DNA from: Flavobacteriales bacterium
GTDB taxonomy: Bacteria; Bacteroidota; Bacteroidia; Flavobacteriales_D; Parvicellaceae
NCBI GenBank assembly: GCA_025210295.1
Contig: JAOASC010000004.1
Coordinates: 1 to 43,669 of the forward strand
DNA: 43,669 nt
Reading direction: 5' to 3'
Part shown: positions 8,132 to 15,595 of the stretch, piece after piece
How positions within the stretch are numbered: the first letter of the stretch is position 1
Layout: every line of letters starts with the position of its first letter
Made by a program: the position numbers and the translations under genes
Notes under the pieces: model-generated
The model's database searches: none
Seen by the model: only the letters and a program-made list of their open reading frames with translations
What the model was told of the DNA's origin: nothing

Positions 8132-9232
8132 TTATTTTACTGTTAAGTACCTTACAATTTTACGGTATAATTCATCATTTACCAAATCTGAGTTTTGAAT
8201 GTTTTGAACACTTTGATACTTCCCATGATTTATTCGATACATCACCAATGAATTTGCGATATTCCATTTAATATAAGGGTGTCTTTTCAGCTCTTCCTTT
8301 GTTACGGTATTGATATTTATTTTATCGATTAATGTTGTGTCTAGGGTTAATCGGTCTTTATTTTGTTCGATCACCTCTGGTTGTATTCCATACACTTCTT
8401 TTAGTTGTTCTACGGAATAAAAACCTCCCAATTTTTCTCGATAATTCACTAGCTTTTTTGCATAATAACTTCCTATTCCTTTCATCCTTTTAAAAGCAGT
8501 GGTATCTGCAGAGTTGACTTCTATTATCACTTCTATTTTTTTCGATTTTTCTTTCTGATGAACTATTGGATAACACCTAAAATCGACGGGTAATTTTGTT
8601 ATAAAAGCACTTTCAAAGCCTTTTGACGTTACATTTTCTAATGCTATATAAGCCATTTCCCAATTAGGATAAGCTTCTGAATAATACTTGTACTCATCTT
8701 GCTCTTTCTTATAATACACTTGACCTAAAGGCGTCAACTTTTGATAAACTGGCTGAGGGCTAATCAGGTATACTATCCTGTAATTTTCTTGTTTTTTCTT
8801 TGGTTTTTGAGCAGGTAAAACGATATAGGGCTCTAGTTGTTGATACTTTTCTTCATCTATGACATACAGTTTTTTAAGATCTGTTTTCTTTTTAAACCGA
8901 AAGCCTTTTGATCTATACTTAACAATTGATGCTGCTTGTTTTGTAGAAAAGCCTAATTGCTCCCATTCTTCCTGTGTAGCTTCATTAGGATTAAATTGAA
9001 ACAGTGTTACTTTTTCTTTTTTTAATTGTGCTTTATAATCTTTTTCTTGATTAGACAAGCGTTCAATTCTTCCAACTTCCTTTACACTGATCTCAACTGG
9101 AGACGCTGTTTTTAAAAAATAATCTTCAATAAAAAAGTAGAAAAATGATAGCGCCAAAAGTACGGTTAACACAAACAAACCTTTACGCTCGGAACTTGTG
9201 CTTGAAAAGTATTCTTTTAATTTAAAAGACAT
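8132..9232 (-). CDS. Membrane-anchored helix-hairpin-helix protein, ComEA-like
   Basis: A 366-residue protein with a short cytoplasmic N-terminus, one membrane helix (about 18-38) and an extracytoplasmic part carrying three ComEA/competence-type helix-hairpin-helix modules: FNPNEATQEEWEQLGFSTKQ (about 78-132), VNSADTTAFKRMKGIGSYYA (about 238-292) and ININTVTKEELKRHPYIKWN (about 302-356). Such modules bind double-stranded DNA non-specifically, and ComEA proteins take up DNA in competence. The three-module layout is common among Bacteroidota HhH proteins of unproven role. The lysine-rich middle, with KKEKSKKIEVI, could aid DNA contact. Uptake of DNA is inference. The gene leads the operon with apt and acd, apparently for transcription reasons only. 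Confidence 0.8.
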   Translation of the reverse strand: MSFKLKEYFSSTSSERKGLFVLTVLLALSFFYFFIEDYFLKTASPVEISVKEVGRIERLSNQEKDYKAQLKKEKVTLFQFNPNEATQEEWEQLGFSTKQAASIVKYRSKGFRFKKKTDLKKLYVIDEEKYQQLEPYIVLPAQKPKKKQENYRIVYLISPQPVYQKLTPLGQVYYKKEQDEYKYYSEAYPNWEMAYIALENVTSKGFESAFITKLPVDFRCYPIVHQKEKSKKIEVIIEVNSADTTAFKRMKGIGSYYAKKLVNYREKLGGFYSVEQLKEVYGIQPEVIEQNKDRLTLDTTLIDKININTVTKEELKRHPYIKWNIANSLVMYRINHGKYQSVQNIQNSDLVNDELYRKIVRYLTVK

Positions 9233-9302
9233 GTTCTATTATTTTATAAAACACAATACACCAAGCTTATAGCAAGTTAATTAATTTTCTTCGTTAAGGC
9301 AT

Positions 9303-9310
9303 TAATTTTG
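9303..9310 (+). promoter_or_regulatory. -7 element in a gene-free region
   Basis: TAATTTTG is an exact match to TAnnTTTG on the plus strand, although no plus-strand gene follows for over 6 kb. No TTG was found at the -33 distance. It lies about 110 bases upstream of the plus-strand terminator at 9434-9461, the expected geometry for a small RNA gene. Confidence 0.45.
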
Positions 9311-9315
9311 ATGAG

Positions 9316-9461
9316 GAAAAGTGAAAAAGGCTATTCTTTATAGAAACAAACACCTTACATTTGAAATGTGAAAAAATTATTCTAATCTTTAATCTTATCA
9401 CAATAAGGCTATATGCCGTAGATGAAAATCTTTAGTCCTGCTTCGGTGGGACTTTTTTTAC
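9316..9461 (+). ncRNA. Candidate small RNA, unnamed
   Basis: This 232-base gap between two minus-strand genes holds no credible reading frame, but on the plus strand has a TAATTTTG element (9303-9310) and, downstream, a strong intrinsic terminator with a UUCG loop. The predicted RNA would be about 140 nucleotides and contain small hairpins, for example CTTAT-CACA-ATAAG near 9393-9406 and CTAT-ATGCC-GTAG near 9409-9421. I could not match it to tmRNA, RNase P, SRP or a known riboswitch. 6S-like RNA is possible but unsupported. The 5' end is estimated from the -7 element only. Confidence 0.45.
9434..9461 (+). terminator. Plus-strand intrinsic terminator with UUCG loop
   Basis: AGTCCTGC-TTCG-GTGGGACT forms an 8-base-pair stem with two G-U wobbles, closed by C-G over the very stable UUCG tetraloop, followed by a run of T. 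Both wobbles become C-A mismatches on the minus strand and there is no T-run on that side, so it serves a plus-strand RNA and not the flavoprotein gene ending at 9465. Confidence 0.8.
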
Positions 9462-9464
9462 TCC

Positions 9465-10679
9465 TTATTCCTCACTTCCCACTAAATACCCTCCTGTCCA
9501 AGCTGCTTGAAAATTAAACCCTCCTGTTAACGCATCAATGTTTAGGACTTCACCAACAATGTGCATGGTGGGATATTGCTTTGATGAAAAATTGGAAAAA
9601 TTGATTTCCTTTAAATCTACTCCTCCACAAGACACAAACTCTTCTTTGTTGGTGCTTTTTCCGTTAATTTGAATTTGAGCGTTTTTAATCACTTCTTGTA
9701 AACGGTTTAAATCTTTTTTACCCACTTCAGCCCAATTGCGCTCTTTGGGTATTTTGGAATATTCTACTAATGACACCCAAAGTCTTTTAGGTAACTCAAA
9801 TAAATTAGTATTAATAACTGATTTCTTAGGATGCAACACCCTCATTTCAGAAAAAGTGCTTTTGATATCCTCTACATCATAGTTTAAACACCAATCAATC
9901 TGAATGGTAAACTTATAATTTAATTGATGTAATTCTCTGGCTGATATTGCAGATAACTTTAAAATTGATGGTCCACTAACGCCCCAATGCGTAATTAATA
10001 ACGGCCCAGATTCTTTAAACTTTGTTTGAGCTATTTTAACTCCTGCAAATGGCGCTACAACTCCTGCAAGATTTCTAAAACGTACGTCTTTGGTATTAAA
10101 TGTAAATAATGATGGGATATTTTCTATTGTTTCTAACCCTAACGCATTTAACTTTTTTAAGACTGGCTGACTGTTACCTCCTGTAGCTACTACAATCTTT
10201 CTAGCTGTAAACTCCTGCTCAATTGTTTTAACTTTCCAAAACTCATTTTCTTGATAAAAGTCTACTACTGTTTGTTGTTTCTTGACCTCAATCCCTAAGC
10301 GATTTACTTCCGAAAGAAAACAATCAATAATCGTCTGCGAATCATCTGTAATTGGAAAAACTCGATTATCGTCCTCTATTTTTAATGATACTCCCCTACT
10401 TTCAAACCATTCCATGGTATCTCCTGTCATAAACTGACTAAATGGCCCCATTAACTCTTTATGTCCTCTTGGATAAAACTTCACCAATTCTCTTGGAACA
10501 AAACAAGCATGTGTCACATTGCACCTTCCTCCTCCAGAAACTTTTACTTTACCCAACACTTGCTTCCCTTTTTCAAGGATTACAACTTTTTTATTGGTAT
10601 ATCGTTCAGCATAGTTTATCGCTGCAAAGAAACCTCCTGCACCTCCTCCTATGACTAATAAATCTTTTACTTCACTCAT
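9465..10679 (-). CDS. FAD-dependent oxidoreductase, BaiN/HI0933 (YhiN) family
   Basis: A 404-residue flavoprotein. The N-terminal Rossmann motif is seen as VIGGGAGGFFAAINYAE (about residues 9-25), followed by the family signature GKVKVSGGGRCNVTHACF (about 43-60), an internal ATGGNSQP NAD(P)/FAD segment, and the C-terminal VGEVLNIDALTGGFNFQAAW signature that places the flavin. Members are often called aminoacetone oxidase or 3-dehydro-bile-acid reductase (BaiN). The real substrate in Bacteroidota is not established. The gene lies 38 bases after the CAP-domain gene on the same strand and may end that transcript, although the only nearby hairpin (9434-9461) is oriented for the other strand. Confidence 0.88.
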   Translation of the reverse strand: MSEVKDLLVIGGGAGGFFAAINYAERYTNKKVVILEKGKQVLGKVKVSGGGRCNVTHACFVPRELVKFYPRGHKELMGPFSQFMTGDTMEWFESRGVSLKIEDDNRVFPITDDSQTIIDCFLSEVNRLGIEVKKQQTVVDFYQENEFWKVKTIEQEFTARKIVVATGGNSQPVLKKLNALGLETIENIPSLFTFNTKDVRFRNLAGVVAPFAGVKIAQTKFKESGPLLITHWGVSGPSILKLSAISARELHQLNYKFTIQIDWCLNYDVEDIKSTFSEMRVLHPKKSVINTNLFELPKRLWVSLVEYSKIPKERNWAEVGKKDLNRLQEVIKNAQIQINGKSTNKEEFVSCGGVDLKEINFSNFSSKQYPTMHIVGEVLNIDALTGGFNFQAAWTGGYLVGSEE

Positions 10680-10717
10680 TTTATTTCTTCATTACATTAC
10701 CACATCCAACATAAAAA

Positions 10718-11269
10718 CTATTGCTTTCCTCCAAAAACCTGAACTGCATACACCTTGTTTTCTTCCTTTTCAACAGCGATTGCTACCCCTGTAGTATAAT
10801 ACCCCTTAGTGATGATATTCTTATAGTGTCCTTTTGAATTTCGCCACATCTTCACTAAATCATTCGCTATAGCTTCATCACTATTGTTGACATACAACCT
10901 TCCCTTTTTATCAGTTAACTCTATACTATACAATGTATAGGCTACATTCTCACCAACAAAACTAGCATCTCCTCCTACTAAGGCCACTCGTTTCTGAGGT
11001 GTTTTAGTCTTAGATTTGTTTTGAATATGAGACAATTTGCCTTTCTCTTTCATCCAAATTACATGCAATTTTGCTGCTTCTTTTAATTGAGGATTCACTT
11101 TCAATCCCTTAAGTTTTTTCTTAGCTCTTAGACTATCTATTTTATGATAAACTAAACCTTCTATAGCCTTAAGCTCCTGATCTAAATCATTTTGAAATAG
11201 ATTATTTTGCCCCATAGAGCAAACACTAAATAGTAAAAACGATATTAACAACAACTGGAACTTAATCAT
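10718..11269 (-). CDS. Secreted CAP-domain (SCP-like) protein
   Basis: A 183-residue exported protein with a signal peptide (about residues 1-20, ending SMGQ). The remainder is a CAP/SCP-like domain: HKIDSLRAKKKLKGLKVNPQLKEAAKLHVIWMKEKGKLSH (a helix with the conserved His), GENVAYT, and MWRNSKGHYKNIITKGYYTTGVAIA, which matches the W-x-x-S-x-x-H-x-x-N-[IM] CAP signature. Bacterial CAP proteins have diverse, mostly unknown extracellular roles. The start ATG (11269) overlaps the stop codon of the serine hydrolase upstream (stop at 11262-11264) in an ATGATTAA arrangement, so translation is likely coupled. The first seven codons also recur as a fossil between the two hydrolase genes. Confidence 0.88.
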   Translation of the reverse strand: MIKFQLLLISFLLFSVCSMGQNNLFQNDLDQELKAIEGLVYHKIDSLRAKKKLKGLKVNPQLKEAAKLHVIWMKEKGKLSHIQNKSKTKTPQKRVALVGGDASFVGENVAYTLYSIELTDKKGRLYVNNSDEAIANDLVKMWRNSKGHYKNIITKGYYTTGVAIAVEKEENKVYAVQVFGGKQ

Positions 11270-12512
11270 ATAATGGCGTATAATTTATTTTATATTTTTG
11301 ATTGAAAACTGGTAAAAAAGCGCTCTTTGCTTTTGGTAACTTTTCTTTTCTCCCTTTATACGTTTTTTGTTCTTTTTTGTTTTCTAAAATATCCTCAACA
11401 GCAGAGGCGATTCTAAAAAACTCCCCATTTTCGATGTTAAGCATCAGAATTATTTGAGTCCCTTTTAAATCAAACATATTTAATACTTCATAAGCTCCTA
11501 TTGCTCCAGAATGCTCATAAAAAAAACGATCTGTCCGTGTGTTTTGATAAATCCCATAACCTTGTTTATCAGCAGTAGGTTTCCCATTATTTAACAAAAC
11601 TGGTGTTAACATTTTTTCTACTGTACTTAATTGAAGTAACTGCCCATCTAGTAATGCTTTATTAAAAAGATTCATATCTTCGACCGTGGAGCATATATAT
11701 TTATCTCCATATATATCGTTTGAATACAATAATTCACCTTGATCATCATACTTATAGTAGACTTCCTCTCTTTTATACCCTTCTTCTTCAGTTCTTAAGT
11801 AACTAAACACCTTTTCTGGGTTATTATTTTTTGTATTAGGCAAGTACAAAAAAGAGCTTTCCATTTTACAAGGAATAAAAATGTTTTTTTCTAGATAATC
11901 AGCATACTTCATACCAGATATCCTTTCAACTATACTTGCCAATATCGTATAAGAGACATTGCTATATGAATATTTTGCTCCTGGTTCAGCTAGTGGTTCT
12001 GGTTGATACTCTTTAAAATACCTTAACACATCGGCGTTGGTAAAACGATACTCTTCTCTTTCCTCTAAATAACTACCTATCTTATCAAAATGTCCGCCTC
12101 CATTTATAGCAGCTATACCAGAAGTATGTGACAATAAATGATGAATTGTTATTCCTGTTTTGGTTATCTCAGGTAAATAATCATGAACATCATGCTCTAA
12201 ACTTACCTTTCCCTCATCCACCAACATTAAGATACAAACTGCTGTCAATGTTTTGGTGACAGAAGCTATTCTTACAGGGTAAGAAAGTTTTAAAGTATCT
12301 CTTGTTTCTATATTAGCCCACCCCAGAGATCGCTTATAGATTAGCTCTCCATCTTTTTGAACCAATATACTACCATTAAACATTGATTTATTATATCTTG
12401 CTAAAATCAATGAATCTATACGTTTTGCAATAGCTAAAGAATGTCCTTGAGCACTACAAACAAGTACCATTAGCAACAATATAATAGGGAGAATTATTTT
12501 TTTCATAAGCAT
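11262..12512 (-). CDS. Serine hydrolase of the beta-lactamase/penicillin-binding fold (copy 2)
   Basis: A 416-residue exported protein (PF00144 type) with a signal peptide ending near SAQ-G22. The nucleophile motif is S84-V-T-K87, the second motif is YSN in KYSYSNVSYT (about residue 185), and the third is H-S-G in YEHSGAIGAY. The family includes D-aminopeptidases, esterases and PBP4*-like carboxypeptidases, so the substrate is open and resistance should not be assumed. It is clearly a tandem paralogue of the gene at 12537, sharing the C-terminus YKINY-x-PLYD. A second ATG two codons in (12506) gives a more usual signal peptide and overlaps the TGA of a 13-codon fossil frame, so it may be the true start. 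The stop overlaps the CAP-gene start. Confidence 0.9.
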   Translation of the reverse strand: MLMKKIILPIILLLMVLVCSAQGHSLAIAKRIDSLILARYNKSMFNGSILVQKDGELIYKRSLGWANIETRDTLKLSYPVRIASVTKTLTAVCILMLVDEGKVSLEHDVHDYLPEITKTGITIHHLLSHTSGIAAINGGGHFDKIGSYLEEREEYRFTNADVLRYFKEYQPEPLAEPGAKYSYSNVSYTILASIVERISGMKYADYLEKNIFIPCKMESSFLYLPNTKNNNPEKVFSYLRTEEEGYKREEVYYKYDDQGELLYSNDIYGDKYICSTVEDMNLFNKALLDGQLLQLSTVEKMLTPVLLNNGKPTADKQGYGIYQNTRTDRFFYEHSGAIGAYEVLNMFDLKGTQIILMLNIENGEFFRIASAVEDILENKKEQKTYKGRKEKLPKAKSAFLPVFNQKYKINYTPLYD

Positions 12513-12544
12513 CTGACTTGAGATAACAATTGGAATTTAATCAT
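12503..12544 (-). pseudogene. Fossil of the CAP gene start left by tandem duplication
   Basis: Directly after the copy 1 hydrolase stop the minus strand reads ATGATTAAATTCCAATTGTT, encoding MIKFQLL, identical to the first seven residues of the CAP protein at 11269 with two synonymous changes. It then diverges and ends at TGA (12505-12503), giving a 13-codon frame. Its ATG overlaps the hydrolase stop exactly as in the intact CAP gene, and its TGA overlaps an ATG of the next hydrolase (ATGA). It may still couple translation between the two hydrolases. Confidence 0.75.
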
Positions 12545-13763
12545 ATAAGGGAGCATAATTGATTTTATATTTTTGATTAAAAACAGGTTCAAATTTTACC
12601 TCCTTTTTAGTAAGCTGTCCTTTTGATGGTTCAGACCTTTCATTTTCTTTACCAATCAACCTTAAAATTGCATGATGCAACCTCCAATATTCATTACTGT
12701 TCGTATTCATTAATAAGATAAATTGATTTCCTTTTAAATCAAACATATTCCTAGCTCTAAATGCTGCTAAAGCACCTCCATGCTGATAAAGAACACCTAA
12801 AGCTTGTTCATATTGATAGATTCCATACCCATATTTACTGTCACATAATTCATCATTGTTTAATTTTGCAGGAGTTAACATTTTATTCAACATCTCTTGA
12901 TTAAGAATTTCACCATTGATTAAAGCACTATTGAACTTATTGAGGTCTTCTACTGTAGAGCAGATGTACTTATCCCCATATTTATCACTTGACCATTTAA
13001 GGATTCCTTTTTCATCATAAGAGTAATAAGGTCTTATGTACTGAAACCCTTTTTTATTAACCGCATAACTTAATACCTTTTCTGGATTTGTATTTTGATC
13101 ATTAGGCAAGTATAAAAAAGAATTTTTCATCTGTAATGGTATAAAAATATTCTGTTCTAAATACGCAGAGTACTTCATTCCTCCTATACGCTCTATCAAA
13201 CTTGCTAAGATCGTATAACTAATATTACTATAAACATGCTTTTCACCAACCTTATTCTTAGGTTTAGGGCGCTGTTCTTTAAAATACCTCAACACATCAT
13301 CATTTGTTGTTCTGTTATCCCCTCTATTTTCGCCGTACTGCTCAACATCATGCCCTCTTCCATTGATGTATGCTATCCCTGAAGTATGAGACAATAAATG
13401 ATGTATTGTAATTCCTGACTTTTCTATTTCGGGCAAATAAACATTAATATCTTTATACAAATCGATCTTTCCTTCTTGGGCTAACTTTAAAACACAAACA
13501 GCAGTAAACGTCTTAGTCACTGAAGCTATCCGCATGGGGGCTTGTAATTCTAGTGTATCTCTTTGTTCTATATTTGCCCAACCAAAAGCTCTTTTATAAA
13601 CCACTTTTCCTTCTTTTTGAACTAAGACACTACCACTAAACAAACCTTTGTTATAACGAGACATTATTAAAGAATCAATTCGTTTGGTTAGATTTAAATA
13701 TCGTTCTTGAGCGATTCCACTCCAGCTATAAAACAAAACAATTAGAAAAACAATTTTATGCAT
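12537..13763 (-). CDS. Serine hydrolase of the beta-lactamase/penicillin-binding fold (copy 1)
   Basis: A 408-residue exported paralogue of the gene just downstream. The signal peptide is MHKIVFLIVLFYSWSGIAQ. The catalytic pattern is intact: S81-V-T-K84, YSN in KHVYSNISYT (about 182), and H-G-G in YQHGGALAAF in place of the H-S-G of copy 2. Much of the sequence aligns without gaps (for example RIASVTKT, GITIHHLLSHTSGIA, DKYICSTVED, NMFDLKG), while the middle differs, so both copies are probably functional and diverging. Its start lies 15 bases after the fhs stop codon, so it is likely cotranscribed with fhs. Biochemical specificity (peptide, ester or peptidoglycan D-amino acid bond) cannot be judged from sequence. 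Confidence 0.9.
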   Translation of the reverse strand: MHKIVFLIVLFYSWSGIAQERYLNLTKRIDSLIMSRYNKGLFSGSVLVQKEGKVVYKRAFGWANIEQRDTLELQAPMRIASVTKTFTAVCVLKLAQEGKIDLYKDINVYLPEIEKSGITIHHLLSHTSGIAYINGRGHDVEQYGENRGDNRTTNDDVLRYFKEQRPKPKNKVGEKHVYSNISYTILASLIERIGGMKYSAYLEQNIFIPLQMKNSFLYLPNDQNTNPEKVLSYAVNKKGFQYIRPYYSYDEKGILKWSSDKYGDKYICSTVEDLNKFNSALINGEILNQEMLNKMLTPAKLNNDELCDSKYGYGIYQYEQALGVLYQHGGALAAFRARNMFDLKGNQFILLMNTNSNEYWRLHHAILRLIGKENERSEPSKGQLTKKEVKFEPVFNQKYKINYAPLYD

Positions 13764-13778
13764 ATTATTGATTGTTAA

Positions 13779-15449
13779 TTAAGATAATCCACTTATAACA
13801 CCATAGCTATCGATAACCATCCCTTCAGAAGCTGGAACAGATGGCAAACCTGGCATACGCATCATATTCCCTAAAATTGGAATAATAAAGCCTGCACCTA
13901 CTGCATATTCAAACTCTCTAACTGTAACTGAGAAACCTTGGGGTCTTCCTAATAATTTTGCATTATCTGAAAACGATTTTTGTGTTTTTGCCATACAAAC
14001 AGGTAAATGAGCTAACCCCAAGGCTTCAATTTGACGAATATCCTTTTCGGCCTTAGGAGAAAACTCTACCTCATCCGCTCCGTAGATTTCTTTCGCTATC
14101 GTATTTATTTTTTCTTTCACTGGAAGCTCCCAATCATACAAAGGTTTAAATTGGCCATTTTGATTTTCAATTGTTTGTACAACAACTTTTGCCAATTCTG
14201 TCATTCCTTCTCCTCCTTCTGCAAACCCATTAGCTTCAACTGCTTTTATCTGTTTTTGGTTACAATAGGCTTGAATTAGCGCAACTTCTTCGGCTGAATC
14301 ATTGGGGAATGAATTAATTGCCACAATCGGTGTTACGCCAAACTTTTGCATATTTTCGATATGTTTCCCTAGGTTTTCTAGCCCTTTTGTTACCTTCTCT
14401 ACACTTGGAATATTATACTCCTCTTTTGTTGCACCACCATGATGTCTCAATGCTCTAACAGTTGCCACCAACACTATTGTTTTAGGTTTTAAATCGCCTG
14501 CTACACATTTGATATCCAAGAACTTTTCTGCACCTAAATCAGCTCCAAATCCAGCTTCTGTTATCGTATATTTAGCCAAAGACATTCCCATTTTAGTTGC
14601 GATAATTGTATTCGTCCCCTGGGCTATATTTGCAAAAGGTCCTCCGTGAATAATTGCCGGATTCCCTTCTAGTGTTTGAACTAAATTGGGTTTAATCGCA
14701 TCTTTTAACAAAATAGCCATTGCATTCTCTGCATTTAGATCTCTTGCATAAACTGGTTTTTTATCAAATGTAAATCCAACAAAGATATTTCCTAACCGCT
14801 GTTTTAAATCATCAAAGTCCTTGGCCATACAAAGAATGGCCATCACTTCTGAAGCTGGTGTAATATTAAATCCATCCTCTCGAGGAATTCCATTTGTAGG
14901 ACCTCCCAATCCAATTGTAATATTTCTCAATGCCCTATCATTCATATCCATGACACGCTTCCAAACAATCGTTCGTGGGTCAATTCCTAAATTTCTTGTC
15001 TTGCTTTGGATATTATTGTCAATCAATGCTGCCAATAGGTTATTCGCTTTTTCAATTGCAGAAAAATCTCCTGTAAAATGTAAATTGATATCTTCCATTG
15101 GTACCACTTGGGCATACCCCCCTCCAGCAGCACCACCTTTTATTCCAAAAACAGGACCTAAGGATGGCTCTCTTAATACAGCTATTGCTTGTTCTCCAAT
15201 TTTATTTAACCCCTCGACTAAGCCAATAGAGGTTGTTGTTTTCCCCTCTCCAGCTGGAGTTGGCGTTATAGCAGTTACTAAAACCAAGTGATTTTCTTCA
15301 ACTTTATTGGCATCAATTAAACTCAATGGCAGTTTAGCTTTGTATTTACCATACATTTCTAAATCTTCTTCATTAATGTTTAATTTTTGAGCAACTTGAA
15401 CAATATGTTCCATCTCATTTTTTTGTGCAATTTCTATATCAGACAACAT
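13779..15449 (-). CDS. fhs: Formate-tetrahydrofolate ligase
   Basis: A 556-residue cytoplasmic enzyme that forms 10-formyl-tetrahydrofolate from formate, ATP and tetrahydrofolate. The P-loop TPTPAGEGKTTTSIGL lies near residues 60-75, followed by the family signatures REPSLGPVFGIKGGAAGGGYAQ, LHFTGDFSAI, FVGFTFDKKPVYARDL and IHGGPFANIAQGTNT. Length matches the family. The final segment GNMMRMPGLPSVPASEGM is the expected C-terminus. It is the first gene of the apparent operon continuing into the two serine hydrolases, with no obvious functional link. It is divergent from recQ, and a TATTTTTA element on this strand (15477-15484) lies in the shared upstream region. Confidence 0.97.
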   Translation of the reverse strand: MLSDIEIAQKNEMEHIVQVAQKLNINEEDLEMYGKYKAKLPLSLIDANKVEENHLVLVTAITPTPAGEGKTTTSIGLVEGLNKIGEQAIAVLREPSLGPVFGIKGGAAGGGYAQVVPMEDINLHFTGDFSAIEKANNLLAALIDNNIQSKTRNLGIDPRTIVWKRVMDMNDRALRNITIGLGGPTNGIPREDGFNITPASEVMAILCMAKDFDDLKQRLGNIFVGFTFDKKPVYARDLNAENAMAILLKDAIKPNLVQTLEGNPAIIHGGPFANIAQGTNTIIATKMGMSLAKYTITEAGFGADLGAEKFLDIKCVAGDLKPKTIVLVATVRALRHHGGATKEEYNIPSVEKVTKGLENLGKHIENMQKFGVTPIVAINSFPNDSAEEVALIQAYCNQKQIKAVEANGFAEGGEGMTELAKVVVQTIENQNGQFKPLYDWELPVKEKINTIAKEIYGADEVEFSPKAEKDIRQIEALGLAHLPVCMAKTQKSFSDNAKLLGRPQGFSVTVREFEYAVGAGFIIPILGNMMRMPGLPSVPASEGMVIDSYGVISGLS

Positions 15450-15476
15450 AATTTTATGACTTTAATTTTCCTTTTG

Positions 15477-15484
15477 TAAAAATA
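15477..15484 (-). promoter_or_regulatory. Possible -7 element for fhs
   Basis: The minus strand reads TATTTTTA, one base from TAnnTTTG, 28 bases upstream of the fhs ATG. No -33 TTG at the usual spacing was found. Confidence 0.35.
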
Positions 15485-15577
15485 CAGTTTTATCTTTTTA
15501 GAAATTAAAACAAATGTCATTAATTAACCATTAGTGAATAATCCACACACTTCTAATACTCCCACTAATATTTTCAC

Positions 15578-15585
15578 TATTTTTA
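15578..15585 (+). promoter_or_regulatory. Possible -7 element for recQ
   Basis: TATTTTTA, one base from TAnnTTTG, ends 10 bases before the recQ ATG at 15596. If used, the message would be almost leaderless. An upstream promoter is equally possible. Confidence 0.3.
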
Positions 15586-15595
15586 CTTCTCGGAA

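Noticed and set aside
9311..9343. 10-codon plus-strand frame MRKSEKGYSL in the small RNA region
   Set aside because: The ATG lies at or before the predicted transcription start and the frame is too short to support.
9360..9371. ACATTTGAAATGT palindrome as an operator
   Set aside because: It is a single short AT-rich palindrome in a gene-free area with no repeat or gene start beside it.
9434..9461. Terminator of the flavoprotein gene on the minus strand
   Set aside because: On the minus strand the stem has two C-A mismatches and no T-run follows. It fits only a plus-strand RNA.
11262..13763. Antibiotic-resistance beta-lactamases
   Set aside because: The S-x-x-K/YSN/H-x-G pattern is shared by many peptidases and esterases, and nothing links these two proteins to beta-lactam hydrolysis.
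14821..15291. 156-codon plus-strand frame inside fhs
   Set aside because: Fully antisense to conserved fhs sequence with no promoter. A shadow of a constrained gene.
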